DNA from: Betaproteobacteria bacterium
Lineage (GTDB): Bacteria; Pseudomonadota; Gammaproteobacteria; Burkholderiales; Burkholderiaceae_D
Assembly: GCA_013287275.1 (NCBI GenBank)
Contig: JABDED010000010.1
Coordinates: 1 to 59,063, forward strand
Reading direction: 5' to 3'
Length of the DNA stretch: 59,063 nucleotides
Part shown: one piece after another, positions 36,929 through 45,645 of the stretch
Position numbering within the stretch: the stretch's first letter is position 1
Layout of the letters: the number at the start of each line of letters is the position of its first letter
Position numbers and translations under genes: made by a program
The notes under the pieces: generated by a model
Databases searched by the model: none
What the model was told of the DNA's origin: nothing
Seen by the model: only the letters and a program-made list of their open reading frames with translations

Positions 36929-37303
36929 ATGAAACCAGACCGTCTTCCGTACCGCATTGCCGCAATCCTGTTTTGCGGCGCGGCTTTGTCGTCCTGCCGT
37001 ACTATCCCGGCCGTTGAAATGCTCGGCGACCCTGCTCCGCTGTCAGCAGCGACCCGCACTATCAACATCGGCCCCGACACCAAATGGGTCAACGTCACCG
37101 GGGGCGAAACGGTGAAATTCACAATTGGCGACAAGGCTTTCGCCTGGAATTTCGACGGCGCATTAGATCTCGACAGTTTTCCGTTGAATCAGGTTGTGCC
37201 GCCGGACTTGCTGGATCACCCCGTGCAGGCCTATGTCGCCCCAAATCCTTCCTATCTGGGAGGCGGTGGGCGCCATGGCGGGCATGGCGGCCACCACAAG
37301 TAG
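36929..37303 (+). CDS. CzcE-like metal-binding lipoprotein
   Basis: This 124-residue exported protein has a signal with a lipobox-like LSSC at about 20-23. Its core resembles the periplasmic Cu-binding CzcE family: GDPAPLSAATRTINIGPDTKWVNVTGGETVKFTIGDKAFAWNFDG. The tail GGRHGGHGGHHK is rich in His and could bind Cu, Ni or Zn. No czc or cop efflux genes are nearby. It follows a 538-bp gap and may be an isolated accessory gene. The match to CzcE is by pattern recall. Confidence 0.7.
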   Translation: MKPDRLPYRIAAILFCGAALSSCRTIPAVEMLGDPAPLSAATRTINIGPDTKWVNVTGGETVKFTIGDKAFAWNFDGALDLDSFPLNQVVPPDLLDHPVQAYVAPNPSYLGGGGRHGGHGGHHK

Positions 37304-37474
37304 TTCGAACACCCAAGCCTGTTCGTGCGGCATGCTGAATGCCGACAATGCCGTTTTTGCATGCTCCGGGCACAGCTTTCAGCTAATTTTGCAATATCTG
37401 CCAGATTGCAGATATCATGCCGATACATTCACGCAATCTGGCGCCCTTCCACTCTCATAAATAAACCCAGGCAC

Positions 37475-38449
37475 ATGAAAGACCTCCCTTCAGTGTTTCG
37501 CATTCTTGGCCTGCTGCTGGCTTTATCTGCTTCCAATCTGTTTGCAAGTGAACTGACCATCGCGGTGAGCAGGACAGGCATGTCCACGCCGTTTTATGTC
37601 GCCGAGAAATTGGGGATGTTTGCGCAAGAGGGACTGAAGGTAAAAATTCTGGACTGTAACAGCGGTTCGCGCTGCATCAGGCAAATGCTGGATGGGAAGG
37701 CCCAACTGTCGACGGTATCCGATCTACCCATCATGTTCCATAGTTTTGAGCGCAAGGACCTGGTAGTGCTCAGCACTTTTTGCACGACCAATTTCGATAC
37801 CAAACTGATCGTCCGTAAAAATGCGAACATTGGCTCCGTCAAAGACCTGGTCGGCAAGCGTGTGGCGATTCCTATGGGAACGTCGAGCCAGTATGCATTT
37901 GACCTGATCGCCTTATCCCAGGGATTCGATCCCCGCAGCATCGGACTGATCAATATGGATGCGGAAGAGATTCCACAGGCGATGTTGAATCACAAGATCG
38001 ATGCGGCGGCGGTGTTCGAGCCAGCGGCCTACAGGGTCATGCAGGCTTTGGGGAGCGAAGGCCAGAAACTGCAAGCCGACCCGGTGCACACGCTGAGCTT
38101 CAACCTTGTCACCTTGAAACCGACCTTGAATCCGCACAAGGAAGACATCGTGCGGCTGATGCGCGCGCTGGATACTGCGACGCAGTATATCCAGAATAAC
38201 CAGGAAAATAGCAAGGCCATCCTGTTGGAACACCTGAAGCTGGAACAGGCTTTCATTGCATGGGCCTGGACCGATTACCGCTTTAACCTGGTACTGAGCC
38301 AGTCGCTGCTGACCTCGCTGGAATCGGAGGCACGCTGGGCGATCCGTGAGAACTTGATCAGCAAGCATCAGATTCCCAATTTCCTCGACGTGCTGGAACC
38401 TTCGATACTCAGGAAAGTCAGGCCCGGCAGCGTGACCCTCGTCAAATAG
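37475..38449 (+). CDS. NMT1/THI5-like periplasmic substrate-binding protein 1
   Basis: This exported binding protein of 324 residues has a signal peptide at about 1-25 (ending LFAS). It carries the NMT1-like fold with STPFYVAEKLGMFAQEGLKVKI, and the Cys-containing motif CNSGSRCIRQMLDGKAQ near residue 60, shared with the next gene. NMT1-type proteins bind ligands such as aliphatic sulfonates, thiamine precursors or nitrate-like anions. No permease or ATPase is adjacent: a second binding protein and a histidine kinase follow. It is therefore probably a ligand sensor. The start is at 37475; an upstream frame has no signal peptide. Confidence 0.85.
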   Translation: MKDLPSVFRILGLLLALSASNLFASELTIAVSRTGMSTPFYVAEKLGMFAQEGLKVKILDCNSGSRCIRQMLDGKAQLSTVSDLPIMFHSFERKDLVVLSTFCTTNFDTKLIVRKNANIGSVKDLVGKRVAIPMGTSSQYAFDLIALSQGFDPRSIGLINMDAEEIPQAMLNHKIDAAAVFEPAAYRVMQALGSEGQKLQADPVHTLSFNLVTLKPTLNPHKEDIVRLMRALDTATQYIQNNQENSKAILLEHLKLEQAFIAWAWTDYRFNLVLSQSLLTSLESEARWAIRENLISKHQIPNFLDVLEPSILRKVRPGSVTLVK

Positions 38450-38458
38450 GCTGGAACC

Positions 38459-39514
38459 ATGCACTCAGCTCGCACACCATCCAATCTGGACTGTGGCGCC
38501 AAAACCGCCATGATGCATCTGCTGCATCTGTGGCAGCGGTTTGCCAGACCCGGTACAGGGATGCTTTTGCTGGCAGCTCTGGTCTGCGGCCATCTTTCAC
38601 CTGCTTTTGCCGATCCGCCCACGCCTATTACAATCGCGACCGGTTCATCGGTGCCGGCCACGGTCCTGTTTGTTGCACAGGAAATGGGTTTTTTTGCGCA
38701 GGAGGGCCTGGAAGTCAAGCTGCAGGACTGTGTGATCGGCTCTCGTTGCATCACCGATATGCTGGACGGCAAAGCGCAATTTTCTTCCGCAGGCGACCTG
38801 GCGATCATGTTCAACAGCCTGAGCCGCCAGGATTTTTCAGTGCTGGCTACCTATTGCAGCAGTACCTCCATCCTGAAGCTGATTACCCGCAAAAGCGCCC
38901 GTATCGTCAAAGCGCAGGATCTGATAGGCAAGCGCGTGGGCATGCCGAAAAAATCCGCCGCCCACTATTTTCTGGATAATTTAATGCTGCTCGAGGGCAT
39001 AGAACCCACGCGCGTGCAACACGTTTTCCTGGAACCGGAAGACATGTCGGCCGCCCTCGCCAGCGGTGCGGTTGACGCATTGTCCAGCCTTGAGCCGATA
39101 GCGTCCAAACAGCGCGCAGCGCTGGGCAAGGATGCTTTTGAAATCAAGGTACCACCTTACAACCTCAGCACGCATCTGGTCGCATTGCGCAGTACCGTGG
39201 CGCAATCGCCGCGCGATACGGTCAAGTTGCTGAGGGCAATGGAAAAGTCCGTGCAATTCATTGCGCATGAACCGCTGAAGGCCAAAGCGGTGCTGGCAAA
39301 ACACAGCGGTATGGAGGCGGCGGCGCTGGATGCGTTATGGGCTGGCTCGCAGTTCAAGCTGGTGCTGGATCCTTCGCTGCTGGTGACATTGAACAGCGCC
39401 GCGCGATGGGCAAAAAACGAGAACCTGACCAACGGCGCGCAAGTTCCGGATTTCTCCGGCTTCATTAACCCCGGCCCCCTGAATGCGGCCAAATCGAAGG
39501 GAATCATAAAGTAA
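38459..39514 (+). CDS. NMT1/THI5-like periplasmic substrate-binding protein 2
   Basis: This second binding protein of 351 residues has a signal peptide (about 20-51, ending AFA). It shares the same core with the protein before it: TVLFVAQEMGFFAQEGLEVKL and CVIGSRCITDMLDGKAQFSS. The two are clearly duplicates. It is 9 bp downstream of the first gene, and its stop codon overlaps the ATG of the kinase gene by one base, so it is translationally coupled to the sensor. Ligand specificity cannot be read. An internal start near 38510 is also possible. Confidence 0.85.
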   Translation: MHSARTPSNLDCGAKTAMMHLLHLWQRFARPGTGMLLLAALVCGHLSPAFADPPTPITIATGSSVPATVLFVAQEMGFFAQEGLEVKLQDCVIGSRCITDMLDGKAQFSSAGDLAIMFNSLSRQDFSVLATYCSSTSILKLITRKSARIVKAQDLIGKRVGMPKKSAAHYFLDNLMLLEGIEPTRVQHVFLEPEDMSAALASGAVDALSSLEPIASKQRAALGKDAFEIKVPPYNLSTHLVALRSTVAQSPRDTVKLLRAMEKSVQFIAHEPLKAKAVLAKHSGMEAAALDALWAGSQFKLVLDPSLLVTLNSAARWAKNENLTNGAQVPDFSGFINPGPLNAAKSKGIIK

Positions 39515-42500
39515 TGCAAGTAAGGCGCCTGCTCTTATTGATTGTTGCGGCCAGCGTGGCTATCGGCCTGATGGCCGGTGTCATGGTGTATATGGCCAGG
39601 GTCAATCTGGATCTGATCAACCTGGAACAGCAACAGGCGCAACTGACCGCCAGGCAAATGTCCAGCCTGCTGGTACTAACGCAAGAGTACATGCTGGACA
39701 ACAACCAGCGCGCGATCAAGCAATGGCAGCAGCGCCATGCCGAACTCAGTGCGGACTTGTCCAGTTACCATCCGTGGACACAAACAGGAAAATCGGAACT
39801 GGAAGACATGCAGAGCCGCAACGCGCGCCTGCAAAATCTGTTCACGCTGATCATCAACCAGCCGGTAGACATGACGCCGGACCTGGCGCGCCGGCGTGCG
39901 GCAGTCCTGGTGGGGCAACTGATCTCGGAAGTGCAGGCGATGGGGGAAAGCACCTACCGCTGGGCGGTGGCGGCCGACACAGAACGGCTGGCGCGCGAGC
40001 ATTTCCTGTTCTGGGCGCGCGGCCTTCTATTACTCATCGTCACCGCTGCGCTGCTGGCAGTCGCCTGGATTTCATTTACCCGGCTGATCCGCCCTTTGAC
40101 CAAGCTGGTGGATGCCACCAAGGCCGTCAGGGACGGCAATTTCAGTTACCGGCTGGACGCCGAAGGCGCCGATGAGTTCGGCACCGTATCGCGCGCCTTT
40201 AATGCAATGACGACCGCGCTGGATGCGAAATCGACCGAGCTGAACCAGGCTTACGACAAGCTGATGCAGGAAGCGCTGCAAAGCCGCCGCGTGCAGCAAG
40301 ATTTTGAATCGCTATTCGAGTTGTCGCCGGGCGCGATTATCGTTATCGACGATGTTGGCGACATCGTCAAAGCCAATAGCCGGGCCCATGAACTGTTTCA
40401 GTATCCGCCGCATAGCCTGGGCGGACTGGATTTGCAAAAGCTGATACCGGATTTGACCGGGCAGCACTTGTCCTATCAGCAGGGGCAGATAGTATCTCGT
40501 CCAGTGGACGCCGGCACTCCAGAACCAGATGCAGCACAGGTGCTTTCCGGCCTGCGCCGAGATGGCGGCAATTTTACGGCCCAGCTCACCTTCAGCCCGC
40601 TGGTGCTGGACAAGGCCCCCTGCACGATAGTCATTGTGCAGGATGTCACGGCGCAGCAGCAATTGCAGCAATCCTTGAGGATGGCCAAGGATCTGGCCGA
40701 GGCCGCCAGCCGGGCAAAAAGCGAATTCGTCGCCAACATGAGCCACGAAATCCGTACGCCGATGAATGCGGTGCTGGGCATGACCTACCTGCTCGGCAAT
40801 TCCAATTTATCGGCAGAGCAGAGAAAATACCTGGAGATGATACGCGCCTCCGGCCAGTCGCTGCTGGCGATTTTGAACGACATCCTGGATTTTTCAAAAA
40901 TCGAAGCCGGGCACATGGAGTTGTCCGAGTCGCCATTCCAACTGGACGATGTGCTGAAAACCCTGGCCAGCATCATGATGGCCAATGCAGGCACCAAGGA
41001 CCTGGAACTGGCCATAGGCGTGGAACCTGACGTACCGAAGATACTGACGGGCGATGCCTTGCGTCTGCAGCAGGTGCTGATCAACCTGACCGGCAACTCC
41101 ATCAAGTTCACCGAACGCGGCGAAGTCAGCATCTACGTAGAAATGACCGCGCTGCATGGCTCGCAGGCCAGCCTGTGTTTCCATGTGCGCGATACCGGCA
41201 TAGGCATGGATCTGCAGCAGCAGACCAGACTATTCTCAGCGTTTTCCCAAGTGGATGAATCCTCGACCCGCCGCTTTGGCGGCACTGGCCTGGGCCTGGT
41301 GATTTCCAAGCGCCTGGTGGAATTGATGGGCGGCAGTATCAGCGTCAGCAGCCAGTTGGGCGTGGGCACGGAATTCACCGTCAGCCTGCCATTGAAGCTG
41401 GCGAATGACGGAATGCTGAAGGACGCCCGACAGGACCATGGCCTGGGCGACCTGAACATACTGATCGTCGACGATAATGCAACCAGCCGCGGCTACCTGA
41501 GCAAGTTGATCGAAGCCTGGCACTGGCAGGCCGACAGCGCAGATTCGGCCGCTGCGGCCCTGGAGCACATCCACGCCATTCATGAAAAAGGCAATTCTTA
41601 CGATGCCTTGCTGATAGACTGGCAGATGGCAGGCATAGCTGGCAAAAACAATATGCAGACATTGCGCCAAGCGTTTCCCGAGCAGGTAATGCCTGTCATC
41701 CTGCTGACCAATGCCTACGGCCACGCTGCGCTGCTGCAGGACAGCACGTCCGATACTGCCGACGCCGTGCTGGTCAAGCCGATCACGGGTTCCAGCCTGT
41801 TTGACTCCTTGTACGAAATCCTGATGAAGCACAAAGGGGCCGGCAATGCCATGCTGCCCTTGCGTCCCGGCACCGTGGAAGAGCGCATAGGCGGCGCGCG
41901 CCTGTTACTGGTAGAGGACAATCCATTCAACCAGTTTGTCGCCAAGGGCATGCTGGAACAGCACGGTGCGACTGTGGATATCATGGAAGACGGGCAAAAA
42001 GCGGTGGACCATCTTCGGCAGCAGGCTGGAAACTACGACCTGGTGCTGATGGATGTGCAAATGCCGGTGATGGACGGCTATACGGCAACCCGGCTGATAC
42101 GCGAAGAACTGGCTCTGGACATCCCTATCCTGGCCATGACCGCCGGCGTCATGGAATCCGAGCGGGAAAAATGCCTGGCATCGGGGATGAACGGCTTCAT
42201 CGCCAAGCCTATCGACGTCGACAGCATGCTGGCAACGATAGGCCTGCACCTGGATGCGCGCAGGCTTGCATACGGCAATCCGCAAACCCCGGCGGCAAAT
42301 ACTGCCAGCGAAGCGCAACTGCGCCACGATAATATGGCGCCCAGCTTCGACCTGCGCTGGTTCCATGCGCTGACCAAGGCCAGCACCGCGCACAGGAATG
42401 CCATACTGGGCTTCCTGAAAAAACTGATAGAACGAGGCACGGCGCCGGTGCAGGAAGCGCGGCTTGCATGGAACAATGGCCAGCATGCAGAAGCAAGCCA

Positions 42501-42714
42501 CCTGTTCCACAAGATGCGGGGCACGATAGGGACATTCGGCGCGAAACGATTTGCCGACCTGACGCTGGAAATAGAGAAAGCCATGCATGACCGCAACGAA
42601 GCGGTAGTTGAAGTCATGTTCGGCATAGTTGAGCAAGAGCTGGCTGTGATGATAACCGAGGCCGGTAAGTGGCTGGCGGAGTTGCCGGCTGAAACGGACG
42701 ATGCGGCAAAGTGA
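39514..42714 (+). CDS. Hybrid sensor histidine kinase with two receiver domains and an HPt domain
   Basis: This inner-membrane phosphorelay kinase has 1066 residues. Membrane helices near 4-24 and 168-190 enclose a periplasmic region. HAMP (about 190-242), PAS (about 262-370), HisKA with H411 (NMSHEIRTPMNAVLG) and HATPase (NLTGNSIKFTERG, DTGIGM, FGGTGLGL) follow. Receiver 1 has D653/D654 and phospho-acceptor D702, receiver 2 has D847 (LMDVQMP), and the HPt has H999 (LFHKMRGTIGTFG). All phosphotransfer residues are present. No DNA-binding response regulator is in the window. Its ATG overlaps the stop of the binding-protein gene, which suggests that those proteins feed it a signal. Confidence 0.93.
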   Translation: MQVRRLLLLIVAASVAIGLMAGVMVYMARVNLDLINLEQQQAQLTARQMSSLLVLTQEYMLDNNQRAIKQWQQRHAELSADLSSYHPWTQTGKSELEDMQSRNARLQNLFTLIINQPVDMTPDLARRRAAVLVGQLISEVQAMGESTYRWAVAADTERLAREHFLFWARGLLLLIVTAALLAVAWISFTRLIRPLTKLVDATKAVRDGNFSYRLDAEGADEFGTVSRAFNAMTTALDAKSTELNQAYDKLMQEALQSRRVQQDFESLFELSPGAIIVIDDVGDIVKANSRAHELFQYPPHSLGGLDLQKLIPDLTGQHLSYQQGQIVSRPVDAGTPEPDAAQVLSGLRRDGGNFTAQLTFSPLVLDKAPCTIVIVQDVTAQQQLQQSLRMAKDLAEAASRAKSEFVANMSHEIRTPMNAVLGMTYLLGNSNLSAEQRKYLEMIRASGQSLLAILNDILDFSKIEAGHMELSESPFQLDDVLKTLASIMMANAGTKDLELAIGVEPDVPKILTGDALRLQQVLINLTGNSIKFTERGEVSIYVEMTALHGSQASLCFHVRDTGIGMDLQQQTRLFSAFSQVDESSTRRFGGTGLGLVISKRLVELMGGSISVSSQLGVGTEFTVSLPLKLANDGMLKDARQDHGLGDLNILIVDDNATSRGYLSKLIEAWHWQADSADSAAAALEHIHAIHEKGNSYDALLIDWQMAGIAGKNNMQTLRQAFPEQVMPVILLTNAYGHAALLQDSTSDTADAVLVKPITGSSLFDSLYEILMKHKGAGNAMLPLRPGTVEERIGGARLLLVEDNPFNQFVAKGMLEQHGATVDIMEDGQKAVDHLRQQAGNYDLVLMDVQMPVMDGYTATRLIREELALDIPILAMTAGVMESEREKCLASGMNGFIAKPIDVDSMLATIGLHLDARRLAYGNPQTPAANTASEAQLRHDNMAPSFDLRWFHALTKASTAHRNAILGFLKKLIERGTAPVQEARLAWNNGQHAEASHLFHKMRGTIGTFGAKRFADLTLEIEKAMHDRNEAVVEVMFGIVEQELAVMITEAGKWLAELPAETDDAAK

Positions 42715-42862
42715 ATTGCCGGATCACCAACAGGCCCTGATTTCATGAGATGAATTTTTTTCAGGCATAACGAGCAATAAGGTCCAAGACTGCGAACCGG
42801 TTTACCTTCATACTGCAACGCCATATGCAGCCATATGCAAGCTTACAGCGAATGCACCCAGT

Positions 42863-43744
42863 ATGAATCAGCACCCTCCCAAATATATCCACCTCGCCCC
42901 TTATGTCTTTATCCTTATCTGGGCGTCGGGTTATGTCGTCGCCAAATACGGCCTGCCCTACGCGCAGCCTTTGACCTTCCTCAGCCTGCGCTATGCCGGC
43001 GTGCTGCTGTTCATGGGGTTGCTTGCCGTTACCATGCGCGCACCCTGGCCGGCACGGCGCGCGTGGCCGCATATCGCCATTGCCGGCGTGCTGATGCAGG
43101 CCTGCTATCTGGGCGGCGTGTGGTCGGCAGTCAAGTTGGGCATGCCGGCCGGCGTGGCCGCGCTGATCGTCAATACTCAGCCTGTGCTGACCGCCTGCCT
43201 GGGGCCGCTGATAGGCGAAAAGACCGAAGGCAGGCAATGGCTTGGCCTTGCGCTGGGAATGCTGGGGGTGGGCCTGGTGGTGGCAAACAAGATCTCGGTG
43301 ACAGGCATGAGTACGGCCAGCATCCTGCTGGCGGTTTTTGCCTTGCTGACGATGACGGTAGGCACCATGTACCAAAAGAAGAAATGCCCGTCTTTTGACG
43401 TGCGCACCGGCCAGTTTATCCAGTTCGCAGCGTCACTAGTATTAACCCTGCCGCTGGCCCTGTATTTCGAGTCGCAGACCGTGCTATGGACGCCGCAATT
43501 CTTCGGGGCGCTGGCATGGTCGGTATTCGTCTTGTCCGGCGTCGGCATCTCGGTGCTGTTTGTGATGATACGCCACGGCGAAGCCACCAAGGTCACCAGC
43601 TATATGTACCTGGTGCCGCCGGTAACTGCCGGCATGGCCTGGCTGATGTTTGACGAGCGCTTTACCGTGACGGCGATGATAGGCATGGTGATTGCTGTGG
43701 CAGGTGTGGCTTTGGTCGTGAAGAAACCGGCAGCCAGAAATTGA
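42863..43744 (+). CDS. EamA/DMT family transporter
   Basis: This inner-membrane protein of 293 residues has ten predicted membrane segments in two EamA repeats (about 5-140 and 150-290): LRYAGVLLFMGLLAV in the first, and GVGISVLFVMIRHGEATKVTSYMYLVPP in the second. DMT exporters move amino acids, purines or drugs, and the substrate cannot be predicted. It lies 148 bp after the kinase gene in the same direction and might be an output of that sensor, but that is only context. Confidence 0.88.
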   Translation: MNQHPPKYIHLAPYVFILIWASGYVVAKYGLPYAQPLTFLSLRYAGVLLFMGLLAVTMRAPWPARRAWPHIAIAGVLMQACYLGGVWSAVKLGMPAGVAALIVNTQPVLTACLGPLIGEKTEGRQWLGLALGMLGVGLVVANKISVTGMSTASILLAVFALLTMTVGTMYQKKKCPSFDVRTGQFIQFAASLVLTLPLALYFESQTVLWTPQFFGALAWSVFVLSGVGISVLFVMIRHGEATKVTSYMYLVPPVTAGMAWLMFDERFTVTAMIGMVIAVAGVALVVKKPAARN

Positions 43745-43844
43745 AATCATCTTGTCGCCACGGAATATCAAATAATTGAATCCGGTGCGCAGTTCCCTTC
43801 GTAGAAGATGATGCGATCCCGCATTTATCCTGGAAGGAATCATC

Positions 43845-44396
43845 ATGCATAAATTTAATTACGCGCTGCTCTTCGTTGCTGCAATCACTGCTGCCGGCCT
43901 GAGCAGCGCTGCCGATGTCATGGTTGGCGGGCAAAGCATGTTGCCGAGCAAAGATATCGTCGACAATGCGGTCAACTCCGCCGACCACACTACCCTGGTT
44001 GCCGCAGTCAAGGCTGCCGGCCTGGTAGATACTTTGAAAGGCAAGGGCCCTTTTACGGTATTTGCACCGACCAATGCGGCATTTGCCAAACTGCCCGCCG
44101 GAACGGTGGAATCGCTGCTAAAGCCCGAGAGCAAGGCAACGCTGGTCAAGGTCCTGAGCTATCACGTGGTGCCGGGGAAACATGATTTCATGGCCTTGTC
44201 CGGCGAAATCAAGAAGCATGGCGGCACCGCAGAACTGGCGACTGCCAGCGGCGGCAAGTTGTGGTTCATGATGAACGGCCCCAACAATATCAGCGTCAAG
44301 GATGAAGGCGGCAATGTGGCCAGCATCAGCACCTATGACGTGTATCAATCCAATGGCGTGATCAATGTGATCGACACGGTATTGATGCCGAAATAG
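43845..44396 (+). CDS. Fasciclin (FAS1) domain secreted protein
   Basis: This exported protein of 183 residues has a signal peptide at about 1-22 (ending LSSA) and one FAS1 domain: HTTLVAAVKAAGLVDTLKGKGPFTVFAPTNAAFAKLPAG, and the C-terminal NGVINVIDTVLMPK. FAS1 domains act in adhesion or surface interactions; single-domain bacterial forms are often periplasmic or secreted. A GGAAGGAA-type site precedes the ATG. It is monocistronic, followed by a shared bidirectional hairpin. Confidence 0.93.
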   Translation: MHKFNYALLFVAAITAAGLSSAADVMVGGQSMLPSKDIVDNAVNSADHTTLVAAVKAAGLVDTLKGKGPFTVFAPTNAAFAKLPAGTVESLLKPESKATLVKVLSYHVVPGKHDFMALSGEIKKHGGTAELATASGGKLWFMMNGPNNISVKDEGGNVASISTYDVYQSNGVINVIDTVLMPK

Positions 44397-44407
44397 ACCG
44401 GATAACA

Positions 44408-44443
44408 AATGCGCGGCCCGGCATCCAGCCAGGCCGCGCATTT
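44408..44443. terminator. Bidirectional terminator between the fasciclin and nagX-like genes
   Basis: A 12-bp stem AAATGCGCGGCC / GGCCGCGCATTT lies 12 bp after the fasciclin stop and 30 bp before the end of the convergent nagX-like gene. T tracts are short on both sides. Confidence 0.65.
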
Positions 44444-44472
44444 GCCATCAAGGAAACGGCAAGTACCGGGCA

Positions 44473-45555
44473 TCAGATCGTGATGCGCCAGCCACGCCTG
44501 TAAAACCAGTGCATCAGTGCCCAGAATAGGCCGGTGAACACGGCGGCAAACGCCATCGAAGAAAAATCCGCGCCCAAGGACGGAGTCAAAGGCTGATCAA
44601 ACGCTGCGGTATACAACACGGGCATTGCGCCACTGCCGGCCAGCACACAGGTGGCTATCCATGAACCGGCATAGGCCGCGATCGCATTGACGCCCAGGCT
44701 GCGGCCAAATGCCGGCCAGCCTCGCTGGTCTATCAACCAGTGCGCCAGGGCGATGGCCAGCAAGGCAAAGCCTCCGGTCCACAAGACGAAGGACGAGGTC
44801 CATAGTTGCTTGTTCAACGGCAGTACCGTACTCCATAACAAACCTGCCATGCACGCCACGACGCCCACCGGTAGCAAGCGGCGGCTCTGCCCGGTACGCA
44901 GCCAGGCTCCGGCCCTTACCCCCAGTATCACCGTCGCCAGCGATGGCAAGGTGCTCAGCCAGCCCTCGGGGTCATGGGCTTTGCCGCTCGCGGCGTCATA
45001 CAAATACGCATATTTGCCGAGCAGGGCCGTGTCTATCTTGTCGGCCAGGTTGGTATCGGGCAGCAAGCCGCCACCCGCGACCAGCAATACCCAGTAGACC
45101 AGCAAAATTGCAACAAACAGCGCCCACTGCGCCAGCCCATTCCTGACATAGATCAGCAGCAGGCCGGCAAACGCAAAGCAGATGCCTATTCTCTGCAATA
45201 CGCCCAGCAGGCGGAATCCCCTGCCCTCCAGCAATGCCCAGGCGACTATATGCAAGCCTATCCCCAGCAGCACGATGCGGGCAGCGCGCAACAGCACCAT
45301 GCGCGCCAACTGCGAGGTATCGGCGCCGGCGGCGATCTTCGGCCCCAGCGCCAGGTTGAGCGACACACCGACAATCAGCAGGAAAAACGGGAAAATAAAA
45401 TCCGCCGGCGTGCAGCCGTGCCACTCGGCGTGCTCCAGCCACGGATAGACGTGGCCCCAGTCACCGGCACTGTTCACCAGCAGCATCGCCGCAACGGTCA
45501 ATCCACGCAATGCATCGATCGAAGACAGGCGCGCGCCGGCCTGCAAAGCTTTCAT
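44473..45555 (-). CDS. nagX: NagX-like membrane protein (HGSNAT/DUF5009 type)
   Basis: This inner-membrane protein of 360 residues has about ten membrane segments and begins with RLSSIDALRGLTVAAMLLVN and WHGCTPADFIFPFFLLIVGVSL, the pattern of the heparan-alpha-glucosaminide N-acetyltransferase-like/YeiB group. Proteins of this type named NagX occur in chitin and GlcNAc loci of Xanthomonas and Shewanella. The exact reaction is not established. I chose the ATG at 45555, which has a GAGG site, over 45567. It is the last gene of the amino sugar cluster, 90 bp after the MFS gene. Confidence 0.8.
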   Translation of the reverse strand: MKALQAGARLSSIDALRGLTVAAMLLVNSAGDWGHVYPWLEHAEWHGCTPADFIFPFFLLIVGVSLNLALGPKIAAGADTSQLARMVLLRAARIVLLGIGLHIVAWALLEGRGFRLLGVLQRIGICFAFAGLLLIYVRNGLAQWALFVAILLVYWVLLVAGGGLLPDTNLADKIDTALLGKYAYLYDAASGKAHDPEGWLSTLPSLATVILGVRAGAWLRTGQSRRLLPVGVVACMAGLLWSTVLPLNKQLWTSSFVLWTGGFALLAIALAHWLIDQRGWPAFGRSLGVNAIAAYAGSWIATCVLAGSGAMPVLYTAAFDQPLTPSLGADFSSMAFAAVFTGLFWALMHWFYRRGWRITI

Positions 45556-45645
45556 AGACAACCTCATTCTATAACCGGAAACGGATATCCATCTTGCTCA
45601 ATGCTGCAAGCAGCGCCGATACCATGTCAGGGCTCAACTATGATG

